DNA of 64,000 bases from JBGSYJ01 sp041748075 (GCA_041748075.1 JBGTDX010000116.1:1-64000); one strand, 5' to 3'. Numbered from the stretch's first letter, positions 18,884 to 28,123 are shown. Translations and numbers: made by a program. Notes: generated from the letters alone by a model not told the origin.

Positions 18884-21082
18884 ATGATCGGCCGGAAGAT
18901 CCTTCACTACCACGTGACGTCGAAGCTGGGCACGGGCGGGATGGGTGTCGTATACGAGGCCGAGGATACGAGTCTTGGAAGGCAGGTGGCGCTGAAGTTC
19001 CTGCCTCCCGACATGGCGCAGGATGATGCCACCCTTCAGCGTTTCCAGCGCGAAGCACGCGCGGCCTCGGCTCTGAACCATCCAAACATCTGCACCGTTC
19101 ACTCGATCGATCAGTTCGAATCCGATCACTTCATCGTGATGGAACTTCTCGAGGGGATGACGCTCGCTGAAAAGTTGCGGCAGGGATCGATGGAGATCGG
19201 TGAGATTCTCGAAGTGTCGATCCAGATTGTCGACGCTCTCGAGTCAGCTCACTCGAAAGGAATCGTACATCGCGATCTGAAACCAGCCAACATCTTCATC
19301 ACTTCGCGCAAGCAGGCGAAGATACTCGATTTCGGTCTCGCAAAGATCGACATCAAACGCGGATCCGATGCGTTGTCGACGACGGCTGTCATGGGCGACG
19401 AGCTGACGGCGGCCGGAACTGTCGTGGGAACGGTTTCCTACATGTCTCCCGAACAGGCACGCGCTCAGCTGACCGACGCGCGCACCGACATCTTCTCACT
19501 TGGTACCGTTCTCTATCAGATGGCTGCCGGCGCGCTGCCGTTTCCTGGCGAAAGCGCGGCCGTTGTTTTCGAAGCGATCCTCAGCCGCGACCCCGTTCCA
19601 TTGAGCGAGGTGAACCCTTCGATGCCGGCCGCACTGAACAGGATTCTCGAGAAGGCTCTCGAGAAGGACCGAAATTTCCGCTATCAGACTGCCACGGAGC
19701 TCAAGACCGATCTGTTGCGCCTGCGGCGCGATCTCGACTCGGGAAGCCGTCGCGGGCCGGAATCAGGCAGCGGGAAGGTCGCCGCCGCATCGGATCGGGA
19801 CGAGAAGTCGGTCGCCGTTCTCTACTTCGAGAATCTCAGCGGCGTCAAAGAGGACGAATACCTCCGCGACGGCATCACGGAAGACATCATCACGGAGCTG
19901 TCGAAGATCGGAGGGCTGAAAACTTTCTCGAGAGCATCGGTGCTGGTGTTCCGGGACCGTCAGGGGACCTCCGGCGAGATCGGCCAGCAGCTGGGCGCCT
20001 CTTACTTCCTCACAGGAAGTCTTCGCCGCGCAGGGAACCGGCTTCGGATCAATGCACAGCTCGTCGATACAACGACAAACTTTCCACTCTGGTCAGACCG
20101 GTACGACCGCGAGATGAAAGATATCTTCGAGGTGCAGGACGAGATCGCGTGCAGCATTGCCGACGCGCTTCGGATCACGTTGTCGCCGCAGGAGCAGCAG
20201 GCGCTCGCGACGAAACCCACAGAGGATCTGCAGGCGTACGACCTCTATCTGCGGGGACGGACGTATGCGAGACGGCTGTCGCGCCAGGATCTCGATTTCG
20301 CACTTCAGATGTTCGAGAACGCCGTCACTCTCGATCCCGAATTTGCCCTCGCCCACGCCGGAATCGCCTCAGTGTGCTCTCAGTACTACTATCACTACGA
20401 TCGTTCGAAGTCGTGGATCGCGCGCGCACGAGCGGCGACCGATCGCGCCGGCACCAGGGGACACGACTCACCCGAAGTTCTCGTCGCCGAGTCGTGGGTA
20501 GCGTATGCGGAAATGCGACTGGACGACGCCACGGCAAGAGTTCGCGCTGCCCTGAAGATCAATCCTGACGTCGAGAGCGGGTACTACCTCCTTGGGCGGA
20601 TTCTGTTCGCAGCAGGGAAGTACCAGGAAGTGATCGACATCTCCGACGAAGCGATGGAGCACGCCGGAGAGAACTACAACACGTTCATCCCGATCGGCAA
20701 CGCGCTCAACGCCCTCGGCAAGGCCGACGCGAACCGGAACCAGGTGCAGAGGGAGACCGTCGCCTACGAGGCACATCTGAGAAAAGTCCCCGAGGATGCG
20801 CGGGCGCGTGTGCTCGTCGGGCTGAACTACGCCCAGATGGGGCGTCCCGACGAGGCCGTGCGCGAGGCGAACCTGGCGATGGCCCTTCGTCCGGATGACG
20901 CGATCATCATGTACAACGTCGCCTGCCTCTTCTGCGCGCTGGAAAGGCATGATGAGGCCCTCGTGGCCGTAAGGAAGGCGTACGACGCAGGTTTCCGCGA
21001 TCCGAACTGGGCGCGGAAAGATCCCGACCTCGCGACGCTTCACGGCAATCCAGACTTCGATCGGATGTATCCGCCCGATTGA
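18884..21082 (+). CDS. serine/threonine kinase with TolB-like and TPR domains
   Basis: A 732-residue protein from ATG 18884 (MIGRKILHYHV), chosen because the kinase domain starts there; an in-frame ATG 45 bases upstream would add an unrelated leader. The kinase shows GTGGMG at 16-21, ALKFL lysine at 38, HRDLKPAN at 129-136, DFGLAK at 149-154 and SYMSPEQAR. Next comes a cytoplasmic TolB/adenylate-cyclase-associated N-terminal module (SVAVLYFENLSGVKEDEYLRDGITEDI ... GASYFLTGSLRRAGNRLRINAQLVD), then TPR repeats to the C-terminus. No membrane helix is present, so it is a soluble kinase with a protein-binding output. The family is abundant in Acidobacteriota-like genomes; targets are unknown. Confidence 0.92.
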   Translation: MIGRKILHYHVTSKLGTGGMGVVYEAEDTSLGRQVALKFLPPDMAQDDATLQRFQREARAASALNHPNICTVHSIDQFESDHFIVMELLEGMTLAEKLRQGSMEIGEILEVSIQIVDALESAHSKGIVHRDLKPANIFITSRKQAKILDFGLAKIDIKRGSDALSTTAVMGDELTAAGTVVGTVSYMSPEQARAQLTDARTDIFSLGTVLYQMAAGALPFPGESAAVVFEAILSRDPVPLSEVNPSMPAALNRILEKALEKDRNFRYQTATELKTDLLRLRRDLDSGSRRGPESGSGKVAAASDRDEKSVAVLYFENLSGVKEDEYLRDGITEDIITELSKIGGLKTFSRASVLVFRDRQGTSGEIGQQLGASYFLTGSLRRAGNRLRINAQLVDTTTNFPLWSDRYDREMKDIFEVQDEIACSIADALRITLSPQEQQALATKPTEDLQAYDLYLRGRTYARRLSRQDLDFALQMFENAVTLDPEFALAHAGIASVCSQYYYHYDRSKSWIARARAATDRAGTRGHDSPEVLVAESWVAYAEMRLDDATARVRAALKINPDVESGYYLLGRILFAAGKYQEVIDISDEAMEHAGENYNTFIPIGNALNALGKADANRNQVQRETVAYEAHLRKVPEDARARVLVGLNYAQMGRPDEAVREANLAMALRPDDAIIMYNVACLFCALERHDEALVAVRKAYDAGFRDPNWARKDPDLATLHGNPDFDRMYPPD

Positions 21083-21093
21083 GCACGCCCGAA

Positions 21094-21446
21094 TGCGGCT
21101 TTTCGTTGCGATCGAAATTTCTGATGTGCTGCGGAATTCCGTGGAACTTCGTATCGAGTCGACTCGTGCGCGCCTTCCTGCTGCATCGTGGCTGCGACCG
21201 GATGCGCTTCACCTGACGCTGGCGTTCCTGGGCGAGCAGTCTGATGAGAGCGTTGAAACGATCGCAATCTGCAGAATCCGCAGCCGCTGGCGTCAGGAGG
21301 ATGCCGAAGCATTCACACAGACATTCAGCGATATCGACACGCCACCATTCGAAGTGCATGAGGTCGTACTGTTCCGGAGTGAGCTCCGTCAGGAGGGCGC
21401 TGTTCACACCCCGCTGCATCGTGTTTCGCTGGTGCGCAGAGCATGA
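21094..21446 (+). pseudogene. thpR: RNA 2',3'-cyclic phosphodiesterase (ThpR/LigT) with internal deletion
   Basis: The 117-codon frame begins with a clear ThpR N-terminus (MRLFVAIEISDVLR, then LRPDALHLTLAFLGE containing the first HxT motif). It ends with the family's C-terminal strand FEVHEVVLFRSELRQEGAVHTPL. Family members are about 180-190 residues and carry a second HxT motif in the middle. That central stretch of some 70 residues is missing and replaced by about 25 unrelated residues. With one of its two catalytic HxT motifs lost, the product is probably inactive. A TCATCCTGAGCG-type palindrome follows within 60 bases. Confidence 0.65.
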
Positions 21447-21504
21447 CCTGGTGTTTTCAACCGCGGCAAACGCCCAACGGGGTGACCTCGCGAAACGCAC
21501 CGAT

Positions 21505-21592
21505 GTGTCATCCTGAGCGAAGCGAAGGATCCCCTTCCTCCAGGCGACATGGCACGTCTTCAGGGGATCCTTCCCGTCGCTCAGGATGACAC
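21505..21592. repeat. interspersed palindromic element, copy 1
   Basis: An imperfect palindrome of about 88 bases whose left arm carries TCATCCTGAGCGAAGCGAAG and whose right arm is close to its reverse complement, with a variable centre. It lies between the ThpR remnant and the convergent TVP38 gene. Four more copies occur in this window. Transcribed, each would fold into a long hairpin. Confidence 0.85.
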
Positions 21593-21613
21593 CATGGTTC
21601 ATTGACTGCGCGC

Positions 21614-22324
21614 CTACTTGCTTCCGGTGAATCCCCTTACGGCGAGGACGATTGCTCCGATGATTCCTCCCGCGATCGCGATCCTCAGGAATGCGCCACC
21701 GAGAGAGATCTCGCCACTGAAGATCGCGGACGCCAGCCACGTCGTCACAAAAACTCCGGGAATTGTGCCGAGTAGTGTCGCGAGAAAGTATTGCCGGGGT
21801 GGGATTCCTGCAAACCCTGCGGCGTAGTTGATCACCGCATAGGGGAGCGAGGGAAGCAGGCGCAACATGAGCAGTGCCGTGAAGCCTTCGCGCTCGAGCA
21901 GGCGGTGCAGCCAGGCCGCACGGCGACGGATTCCCGGGCCGAGGACGGGTGCGTGAGAGAGCGCCAGCAGGTACGGCGCAGCCGTTCCGATCGTCGAACC
22001 CAGCAGCGCGATCACCCCGCCGGCGAGCCAGCCCCAGACGACTCCTGAAGCCACCGTCAGCACACTGCCGGGAAGTCCCAGAAGATTGAAGAGAAGATAC
22101 AGGCCGACCGCTACGAGCGGAGCCCACCAGAGCCGGCCGATCGGCTCGAGAAATCCCGTGATCCGCTGCAGGTCGATCCACCCGGCTCCGCCTGACACCC
22201 TTGCGATCACGGCGATGAGTCCCACGACCAGGATCAGCAGAAATGGCCGCCACAGGCCGGCACGTGGTGCATCCGAGACTTCGATTTCATCCTCGCCGGA
22301 GTCTTTCAACTGAAGGTCGCTCAT
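21614..22324 (-). CDS. TVP38/TMEM64-family (DedA-like) membrane protein
   Basis: A 236-residue protein from MSDLQLKD at 22324, chosen because it opens a short hydrophilic N-terminus before the first helix; a longer in-frame start would add 45 unlikely residues. Five to six membrane segments are visible. The family core runs from WWAPLVAVGLYLLFNLLGLPGSVLTVASGVVWG through GSTIGTAAPYLL to RLLPSLPYAVINYAAGFAGIPPRQYFLATLLGTIPG. The FxxxRLLPxxPxxxxNYxxG and GTxPG motifs define the TVP38/DedA superfamily, whose members are linked to lipid scrambling or transport and membrane homeostasis. No operon partners are evident. Confidence 0.88.
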   Translation of the reverse strand: MSDLQLKDSGEDEIEVSDAPRAGLWRPFLLILVVGLIAVIARVSGGAGWIDLQRITGFLEPIGRLWWAPLVAVGLYLLFNLLGLPGSVLTVASGVVWGWLAGGVIALLGSTIGTAAPYLLALSHAPVLGPGIRRRAAWLHRLLEREGFTALLMLRLLPSLPYAVINYAAGFAGIPPRQYFLATLLGTIPGVFVTTWLASAIFSGEISLGGAFLRIAIAGGIIGAIVLAVRGFTGSK

Positions 22325-22500
22325 ACCGAACCCGCCTATTGCACTCCATGAGCCATAGAGTCGAGTACCCGGCACAGTAGCGAGTCCCGAACTCGACCTG
22401 ATGACATCCGAGAACCCTGGATGAAACTTATCGGTGCCGAACAAATTGAAGGCCATCAATCCTCGCGCTTCGGTTCACACTTTGCATCTCGTCGGATCAG

Positions 22501-23373
22501 ATGACCTCTCGTGTGGGCCCGGACTTCGTTCTGCTCGCCGTGCTGCTCGCAGCGTGTGCGACGCCGGAGGACCTTGACCCGGAACCTGAACAGCTCGCCG
22601 CGCCGATCGTGACCGATCGTGAACGCTATGCACTGGAAGACGGGCCGTACGGGCCGGAAACGACGATCGTCACAACGTTTACCGCTCCAGAGCACACGGC
22701 TGTCTATCTCATGAACTGCAATGGCGCCTTCTCGCCGGGATTGCAGCGGCGCGACGGAGATGCGTGGGTTGATGCGTGGGTCGCGGAGATCAACACCTGC
22801 CTTTCCCCGCCGATCGTAATCGCTCCCGGCGAACAACACACCGGAACCATGACGGTCGCATCGCGTGCGGACGCCGAGGTCGAATCGCGAAAATCGAACA
22901 GCAGGATCGAATCGGGGATGTACCGCGCGGTGTGGCACGGCCTGTTCACCTCTTTCGATCCCGACGCCCTGCCGTTCGGCGAAGAGCTTCCGCTCGACTA
23001 TCGCGTATCAGGACCGTTTCCGATTGAAGCGGCAACACCTCGGGACTCTTCGAAGACCAGTCCGGCGGTCCGCCCGGCAGAGATCATCTCGGTGGAGCCA
23101 GTGCATGCGTCCGTAGTCGGGGGGGGCTCTCCTGTCCGTGTGCGATTCTCCCTCGATCTCGTCGGACTCCGCCTCTCCGGCCCGCCGCGTCTTTATGTCG
23201 ATGGTCGCGATGTCACGGAAGAGGTGAAGAGACGCAGTCGTGACGGCGATGTGGAACTCGAACTCGCTCCTGAACGCGACTGGCCTCTCGGTCGTCACGA
23301 AGCCCGTGTCGTCTATGTGGATGACCGGCGAAAAACGCACTGGTACGCCTGGTCATTCATGGTGACCAGATGA
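22501..23373 (+). CDS. predicted lipoprotein of unknown function
   Basis: A 290-residue protein with a lipoprotein signal (MTSRVGPDFVLLAVLLAACATPED; lipobox LAAC). The mature part starts with a beta-sandwich-like stretch (IVTDRERYALEDGPYGPETTIVTTFTAPEHTAVYLMNCNG) that has two cysteines (CNG and CLSPP) possibly forming a disulfide. It ends with a second Ig-like segment (IISVEPVHASVVGGGSPVRVRFSL to HEARVVYVDDRRKTHWYAWSFMVT). I do not recognise a family. It is placed before the GspA/GspB pair but is separated from it by its own promoter-like TATAAT. Confidence 0.75.
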   Translation: MTSRVGPDFVLLAVLLAACATPEDLDPEPEQLAAPIVTDRERYALEDGPYGPETTIVTTFTAPEHTAVYLMNCNGAFSPGLQRRDGDAWVDAWVAEINTCLSPPIVIAPGEQHTGTMTVASRADAEVESRKSNSRIESGMYRAVWHGLFTSFDPDALPFGEELPLDYRVSGPFPIEAATPRDSSKTSPAVRPAEIISVEPVHASVVGGGSPVRVRFSLDLVGLRLSGPPRLYVDGRDVTEEVKRRSRDGDVELELAPERDWPLGRHEARVVYVDDRRKTHWYAWSFMVTR

Positions 23374-23431
23374 AAACGATCTCGACTTCAGCATTTGTTG
23401 TGGCCTGCGGTGAGATCAGCCAAAACTGCGA

Positions 23432-23437
23432 TATAAT
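23432..23437 (+). promoter_or_regulatory. TATAAT -10 hexamer upstream of gspA
   Basis: A perfect sigma-70 -10 hexamer (GCGATATAATGTG context) sits 31 bases before the gspA start codon. The -35 region at the expected distance (about 23409-23414) is poor, so this may be a weak or activator-dependent promoter for the gspA-gspB pair. Confidence 0.45.
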
Positions 23438-23467
23438 GTGTCAGCTCCCCGGCCAGACGAGTCAAAA

Positions 23468-24277
23468 ATGTATAACGAGTTCTTCGGGTTCCGTGAGGCG
23501 CCGTTCAACATCACTCCGGATACGGGGCTGCTGTTCTTCAGTCGCACTCACCGCGAAGCATTTGACCATCTGCTGTTCGGTGTGCGCGAGCGGAAGGGTT
23601 TCATTCTCCTGACAGGGGAAGTCGGCTCGGGGAAGACCACGCTCTGTCGGGCGCTTCTCGAGCATCTCGAAGACCGCTTCAAGACGGCGCTGATTCTGAA
23701 TCCCTGCCTCACAGCGACGCAGCTGCTTCGTTTAATCGTGACGGAACTGGGACTCAAACCGAAGCGCGACCGAGTCGGCAACACGCAGGTCCTGAATGAG
23801 TTCCTCCTCGATCAGGTGTCGAAGGGAAACGAGGTGGTGCTGATCATTGACGAGTCCCAGGACCTCAAGCCGGAGCTTCTCGAGGAAGTCCGGCTCCTGT
23901 CGAACCTGGAGACGAATTCGCGAAAGCTCCTTCAGATCGTGCTGGTCGGACAGCCTGAGCTGCGTGACACCATCGATCGCCGAGAGCTCAGACAGCTGCG
24001 CCAGAGAATTACAGTCCGTTATCACGTCCAGCCGCTCACGTACGACGAGATGAAACTTTATATCGACCACCGTCTTCGCGCGTGCAGCCGGAATGGGCAA
24101 CCGTCATTCAACTGGCTCGCCCTTCGGGCGATCTATCTCTATTCAGGGGGCATACCCCGTCTGGTGAATGCAGCATGCGATAAGGTGCTGCTCTACGGGT
24201 TCGTCAAGGGAACGCGCCGGTTCACCGGCCGGGATGTCTGGCGCAGCATCCGCGAACTGGAGGGTCACGTCGCTTGA
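23468..24277 (+). CDS. gspA: GspA/ExeA-type AAA ATPase
   Basis: A 269-residue protein starting MYNEFFGFREAPFNITPD, the standard ExeA N-terminus. Walker A is GEVGSGKTTLC at about 50-60, Walker B VVLIIDESQDL, and the C-terminal part holds the sensor/arginine region YSGGIPRLVNAACDKVLLYG. GspA/ExeA works with GspB to insert or assemble the type II secretion secretin across peptidoglycan; similar ATPases also sit in type IV pilus and polysaccharide loci. The stop overlaps the TTG start of the next gene. It lacks the C-terminal peptidoglycan-binding extension of longer ExeA proteins. Confidence 0.9.
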   Translation: MYNEFFGFREAPFNITPDTGLLFFSRTHREAFDHLLFGVRERKGFILLTGEVGSGKTTLCRALLEHLEDRFKTALILNPCLTATQLLRLIVTELGLKPKRDRVGNTQVLNEFLLDQVSKGNEVVLIIDESQDLKPELLEEVRLLSNLETNSRKLLQIVLVGQPELRDTIDRRELRQLRQRITVRYHVQPLTYDEMKLYIDHRLRACSRNGQPSFNWLALRAIYLYSGGIPRLVNAACDKVLLYGFVKGTRRFTGRDVWRSIRELEGHVA

Positions 24278-25041
24278 GCCTGATCAGCGAGGGCCTCAAA
24301 AAGGCTCATCTCGAAACCCTGCGGCAGGATCGCGAGAATCGGCGCCAGTACTTCAGTCCCGGCCGCAGCGACGTTCCGTCCCGAAGGTCGAGGAGAGGAG
24401 CTATCCTTGCCGCGGCTTTTGGTGGAGCTATCCTCGCAGCGGCGGTCACGGCGGCCTGGATTTCCAACGTGCGCGCGGACTTCTCGTCAGCACGTGGCGC
24501 CGAGACGGCTAAGACTACGTCTATGGATCGGGAAGCGGCAACGGCCGGCACCATCGACGCGGAGCCGCGGGGCCCCGTGACAATGACGGCTGGAACCGTC
24601 GTGGATGCTCCGCGCGACGCGACTACGACCGTCGCTCCCAATGAGGCAGGGAGGCTAGCTCCCATTGTGGAGGCTCGAAGCATTCCCACCCCCGCGGTCT
24701 CCGCGCCACGAAGCAAATCCACTTCTGAACCGGCTGCGTCGGATTCGCGTGCCGCGGTTGCCGAGTCGTCCGAGATCCCACGCGAACCGGCCGAGCGGTC
24801 CGGCCCGGCGCGTCATGAAGGCCTGGTGAATGGCGAGAGCTATGCGAGCCCGGTCCGATCGCCGGGCGGGGGCGAAGTCCGGCTCTCGGGCATCTCTTCA
24901 TCGAAAGGACAGTCTCTTGCCATCATCAACGGAAACATCGTGCGCGAGGGTGAGGCAGTCGGACCGTTCGTGGTGGAGAAGATCGAGCGGGGGCGCGTGC
25001 GACTCCGCTACGTCGACATCCGATTCTGGCTCAGTTACTGA
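24274..25041 (+). CDS. gspB: GspB-like secretion pathway protein
   Basis: A 255-residue protein starting with TTG inside the TTGA overlap with gspA. The N-terminus SLISEGLKKAHLETLRQDRE is a cytoplasmic amphipathic segment. A single membrane helix follows (GAILAAAFGGAILAAAVTAAWI, about 46-67), then a long Ala/Thr/Ser/Pro-rich periplasmic linker. The C-terminal GspB domain (about 200-255) has EVRLSGISSSKGQSLAIINGNIV and the ending VRLRYVDIRFWLSY. GspB pairs with the GspA ATPase in secretin assembly. The stop overlaps by 11 bases the end of the convergent PAS-DUF4388 gene. Confidence 0.82.
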   Translation: MSLISEGLKKAHLETLRQDRENRRQYFSPGRSDVPSRRSRRGAILAAAFGGAILAAAVTAAWISNVRADFSSARGAETAKTTSMDREAATAGTIDAEPRGPVTMTAGTVVDAPRDATTTVAPNEAGRLAPIVEARSIPTPAVSAPRSKSTSEPAASDSRAAVAESSEIPREPAERSGPARHEGLVNGESYASPVRSPGGGEVRLSGISSSKGQSLAIINGNIVREGEAVGPFVVEKIERGRVRLRYVDIRFWLSY

Positions 25042-26797
25042 GGTCTCCGCCTGAGAGGCAGCGGTCACACGGGCGAAAGTTCTCGGCCTGCGCCTGGGCC
25101 GCTGATCCGAAGTGGACTCGCTGCTTTCGAGGGATGCGGCGCGCCGTAGCGCAGGCAGGATCGTGGTAGACGCGTGAGCGGGATCCGGCTCGACCGACGA
25201 ACGCCCGTTCTGACACCTCCGAGTCGGGTTCTGCTGGAGTTTCGATCTCGGAGGGCACCTCGACATCCAGGGCCGGGAGTAGATCGATCGCGACGGGAAC
25301 GATGCCCGCGGGTGAGAAATCGCGATCGACGAACGCGTATTGAATCTTCTCGCGGGATGCAGCCTGGGAGAGTTCGTGCAGGGCCTTCGTCAGGATCACG
25401 TTCTCGAGGTCGTCCTTCGTGATCAGCTTCATTTCGACGAGACTGCTGCCTATCGGAAGGCTCGTGATGCTGTGCGCCTCGAGCGCAGAGCGCCGCTGCT
25501 TTTCGCTGATGATCCCGGCCTGGACCAGCAACTGCCCGATTGCATGCTCCTCGTCGTCCGAGGCGCAGGCAACGAGCAATCCCTCCCGGAATACGAGCCT
25601 TCGCTCGACGCCGTTGATGTCCAGAAGGAGAGTCCCTGTTCGTGCATTCGTGACCAGTTGATGGACAGTTGCTTTGATCTCTGCACCGGCGATCGGCATC
25701 CACTGCACTTCGGTGACGGCAGCGTCCAGGAGAGGCTCCAGAGGTTGGTCTGTTGGCCGATGCTCCGTCTTCGCGACCCGGTTGCGGGATGCCACGGTCT
25801 TTCGAACCATCGCAGTCAGCATGCCGATCTTGCGGACGAACTCGCCATTGGCCGCGCGCAGCGCAGTGATCGAGTTGCGAAGCTCCCTCTCCTGCGTTTC
25901 CGCGCTGGTGAGCTGATTTCGCAGTAGAGCATTTTCGGCTCGCAAATCCGGCGTTTCATCTTCGAGGATTTCGTTCGATGCCCGATCGCGCACTCTGCAG
26001 ATCTCCAGGTAGGCGTTCGGGTCGCTGAGTCTCACTTCCGAAAGAATCGTACCGGTCACCTCGACCGTGGATCCGTCCTTCCGTCTGCGTACGGTTGCCG
26101 AGCTCGCCTTGCCATGCTCGGCCGCGGCGGCGATTCGGAGCTTCGCTGTTGCCGCTCCGTGGTCAGGATGGAGTGAGTCCCATGGCCGCCCCAGAATCTC
26201 GGCTTCCGCAAAGCCGAAGAGTTGTTCCGCGCCGAGGTTCCACTTCGCAATGGTCCCTGCTCCGTCGAAAAGAATGGCAGCCGTGTCGGGCATGTCATGC
26301 AGAGTCTCGGCGACCCGCTCGAGATGGGTAGTTTCGTGTTCGTCCGCTTCAATGATGCATTGGAGGACTTGTGACGACCCGTCCGAACAGCGAAACATCT
26401 GAACACGGTAGGTCCCGTACTCACCGCTCTTCCGCTGCAGACGTTTACTCATCTGGTAGAACTGACGCCTGCCTGCACGCAGTTCTCCGAAAAGAGCGGC
26501 CTCCTGCTTCCGATCCTGCGGATGAGTCAGAAGCCTGAGCGAAGTGGCAAAGAGCTCCGAACGTGTGTAACCGAGCTCCGAGACGAGCCTGGCGTTCGCG
26601 CCGATCCAACGCCCCTCGGGGCTCATGTATCCCACTCCGGCCGGATGATATTCGAACGCCGTCTGGAAGAGGCTGTTGACTGCACGAGGCTCGGCAGGAG
26701 CCGGAGCTCCGCTACGCTTCCTGCGCAACCACAGGAGCGTGAACGCCACGGCTGTGCCGAGCGTGATCGTCGCGATTGCGATGAACTGCTCGGTCAT
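25031..26797 (-). CDS. membrane-anchored PAS-PAS-DUF4388 protein with Ada-like C-terminal cysteine motif
   Basis: A 588-residue protein. It has one N-terminal membrane helix (about 6-25), PAS domain 1 (about 43-150; FEYHPAGVGYMSPEGRWIGANARLVSELGYTRSEL), PAS domain 2 (about 160-270; AAILFDGAGTIAKWNLGAEQLFGFAEAEILGRP), and a coiled coil (about 280-330). A DUF4388/PATAN-like region follows (about 360-500; NARTGTLLLDINGVERRLVFREGLLVACAS, LLVQAGIISEKQRRSAL). The last 46 residues carry a C-x27-C-x2-C arrangement at about 549, 577 and 580 (YHDPACATARRI ... NFRPCDRC) that resembles the metal-binding N-domain of Ada. No histidine kinase or cyclase output follows, so it may act by protein-protein interaction. 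Confidence 0.82.
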   Translation of the reverse strand: MTEQFIAIATITLGTAVAFTLLWLRRKRSGAPAPAEPRAVNSLFQTAFEYHPAGVGYMSPEGRWIGANARLVSELGYTRSELFATSLRLLTHPQDRKQEAALFGELRAGRRQFYQMSKRLQRKSGEYGTYRVQMFRCSDGSSQVLQCIIEADEHETTHLERVAETLHDMPDTAAILFDGAGTIAKWNLGAEQLFGFAEAEILGRPWDSLHPDHGAATAKLRIAAAAEHGKASSATVRRRKDGSTVEVTGTILSEVRLSDPNAYLEICRVRDRASNEILEDETPDLRAENALLRNQLTSAETQERELRNSITALRAANGEFVRKIGMLTAMVRKTVASRNRVAKTEHRPTDQPLEPLLDAAVTEVQWMPIAGAEIKATVHQLVTNARTGTLLLDINGVERRLVFREGLLVACASDDEEHAIGQLLVQAGIISEKQRRSALEAHSITSLPIGSSLVEMKLITKDDLENVILTKALHELSQAASREKIQYAFVDRDFSPAGIVPVAIDLLPALDVEVPSEIETPAEPDSEVSERAFVGRAGSRSRVYHDPACATARRIPRKQRVHFGSAAQAQAENFRPCDRCLSGGDLSN

Positions 26798-27141
26798 TTG
26801 GTTTCCGGATCCATATGTTGTCTCTGCGCAACGAGAGGAAAGCTACCAGAATGCCAGAGTTCAGACTCCATGGGAAAGTCCGACCCGGAGCTTGCCTCGC
26901 CGGCTGTCGATCATTTTGATCCGATGTGACGTTCGTTCGGAAGAGGTGTTGCCCGGCATAGCGTCTTCACAGGAACGGCCGGCGCTGATGACCTCTCACC
27001 CCCTTGGCGTCCTGACACACCGTGAGTTGAGTGGACGTGCAAAAGGAATTCCTCGAGCGAGAGACGTCGTTGTGAATCTGTTAAGCTCCCGGCGGCGTTT
27101 CGCTGAACGACCAGAATTCCTCAGGCGCGGAGGGGTTGCAG
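26798..27141. other. divergent intergenic region, no gene seen
   Basis: These 344 bases separate the divergent PAS-DUF4388 and exchanger genes and should contain both promoters. Open frames across it have no recognisable protein features. I see no palindrome of note, only the AGGGG ribosome-binding site just before the exchanger gene. Confidence 0.5.
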
Positions 27142-28110
27142 GTGTTTCTTTTCATCGGGCTCACCATCCTGGGACTCGTCCTGCTCGTCGCTGGCGGCGA
27201 AGTCCTGCTGCGGGGATCCGTCGGGCTCGCCACGATTCTTCGGCTGACTCCCGCGGTGATCGGATTGACTGTCGTAGCCGCCGGGACGTCTGTTCCTGAG
27301 CTGGCAGTCAGCGCGATTGCGGCCTATCAGGGTAAGGCAGCCATCGCCGTTGCCAATGTAGTCGGCTCGAACATCTTCAACATCGCCATCATACTGGGCA
27401 TCTGTGCTCTGTACCGTCCGCTGGCGATCACAAGCAACACGATCAAACTCGAATATCCAGTCCTCGCGCTGGTGACGCTTCTCTGTCTGGTGATTGCGCA
27501 GGACGGTGAGATCAACCGGCTGGATGCCTCGCTCTGCCTGGCGATTTACGCCGGCTTCACTGCCTATATGGTCAGTCTGGTACGGGCGCAGGTGACGGAC
27601 GCTGAGGAGATCGAGTTTCAATCCGAGGTGCAGAAGAAGCTGAGTCCACGCGGTGATGGGCCGCGGGCGTGGGTCTGTATCGGGCTGGTGTCCGGCGGTG
27701 TGGTGCTGCTGGCAGGCGGTGCACATCTCACGATCACGGGAGCGGTGGGGATAGCCAGGGTGCTCGGCTGGTCAGAGCGTGTCATCGGATTGACGCTCAT
27801 CTCCGGCGGAACCGGACTTCCTGAAGTCGTTTCCTGTCTAGTGGCCACAGCGCGCGGCCGAAGCGATGTGGCCATCGGCAATGTCATCGGTTCGAATCTG
27901 TTCAACATTCTCGGCACTCTCGGGTTGAGCGCGATGGTGCTTCCCCTGCCGGTCGAGCCGGCGCTTTTTGCGAGTGATGTCTGGTGGATGCTCGGTCTGA
28001 CCCTTCTGCTCTTCCCCATCATGTTTACGGGTTTCCGTATAAGTCGCCGGGAGGGCGGGGTGCTGGTTGCTGTGTACGGTGTCTACATCGGACTGCTGTT
28101 GTACGGTTGA
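27142..28110 (+). CDS. calcium/sodium antiporter (CaCA family, YrbG-like)
   Basis: About 322 residues. I choose GTG at 27142 rather than TTG at 27136 because the GGAGGGG ribosome-binding site ends at 27135 and would leave no spacing for the TTG. Ten or so membrane helices are visible. The two inverted alpha repeats are clear: PAVIGLTVVAAGTSVPELAVSAIAA with NVVGSNIFNI, and RVIGLTLISGGTGLPEVVSCLVAT with NVIGSNLFNI. Both carry the ion-binding acidic residue (PE). A central acidic cytosolic loop (TDAEEIEFQSEVQKK) separates the halves. Such proteins exchange Na+ for Ca2+ or other cations across the inner membrane. The gene stands alone and is followed by a palindromic element. Confidence 0.92.
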   Translation: MFLFIGLTILGLVLLVAGGEVLLRGSVGLATILRLTPAVIGLTVVAAGTSVPELAVSAIAAYQGKAAIAVANVVGSNIFNIAIILGICALYRPLAITSNTIKLEYPVLALVTLLCLVIAQDGEINRLDASLCLAIYAGFTAYMVSLVRAQVTDAEEIEFQSEVQKKLSPRGDGPRAWVCIGLVSGGVVLLAGGAHLTITGAVGIARVLGWSERVIGLTLISGGTGLPEVVSCLVATARGRSDVAIGNVIGSNLFNILGTLGLSAMVLPLPVEPALFASDVWWMLGLTLLLFPIMFTGFRISRREGGVLVAVYGVYIGLLLYG

Positions 28111-28123
28111 GCCAATGCCTGTC

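Noticed and set aside
20907..22253. 448-codon minus-strand open frame
   Set aside because: It runs antisense through the kinase 3' end and through palindromic element copy 1, giving the false peptide GILRFAQDD typical of that repeat; no real protein features.
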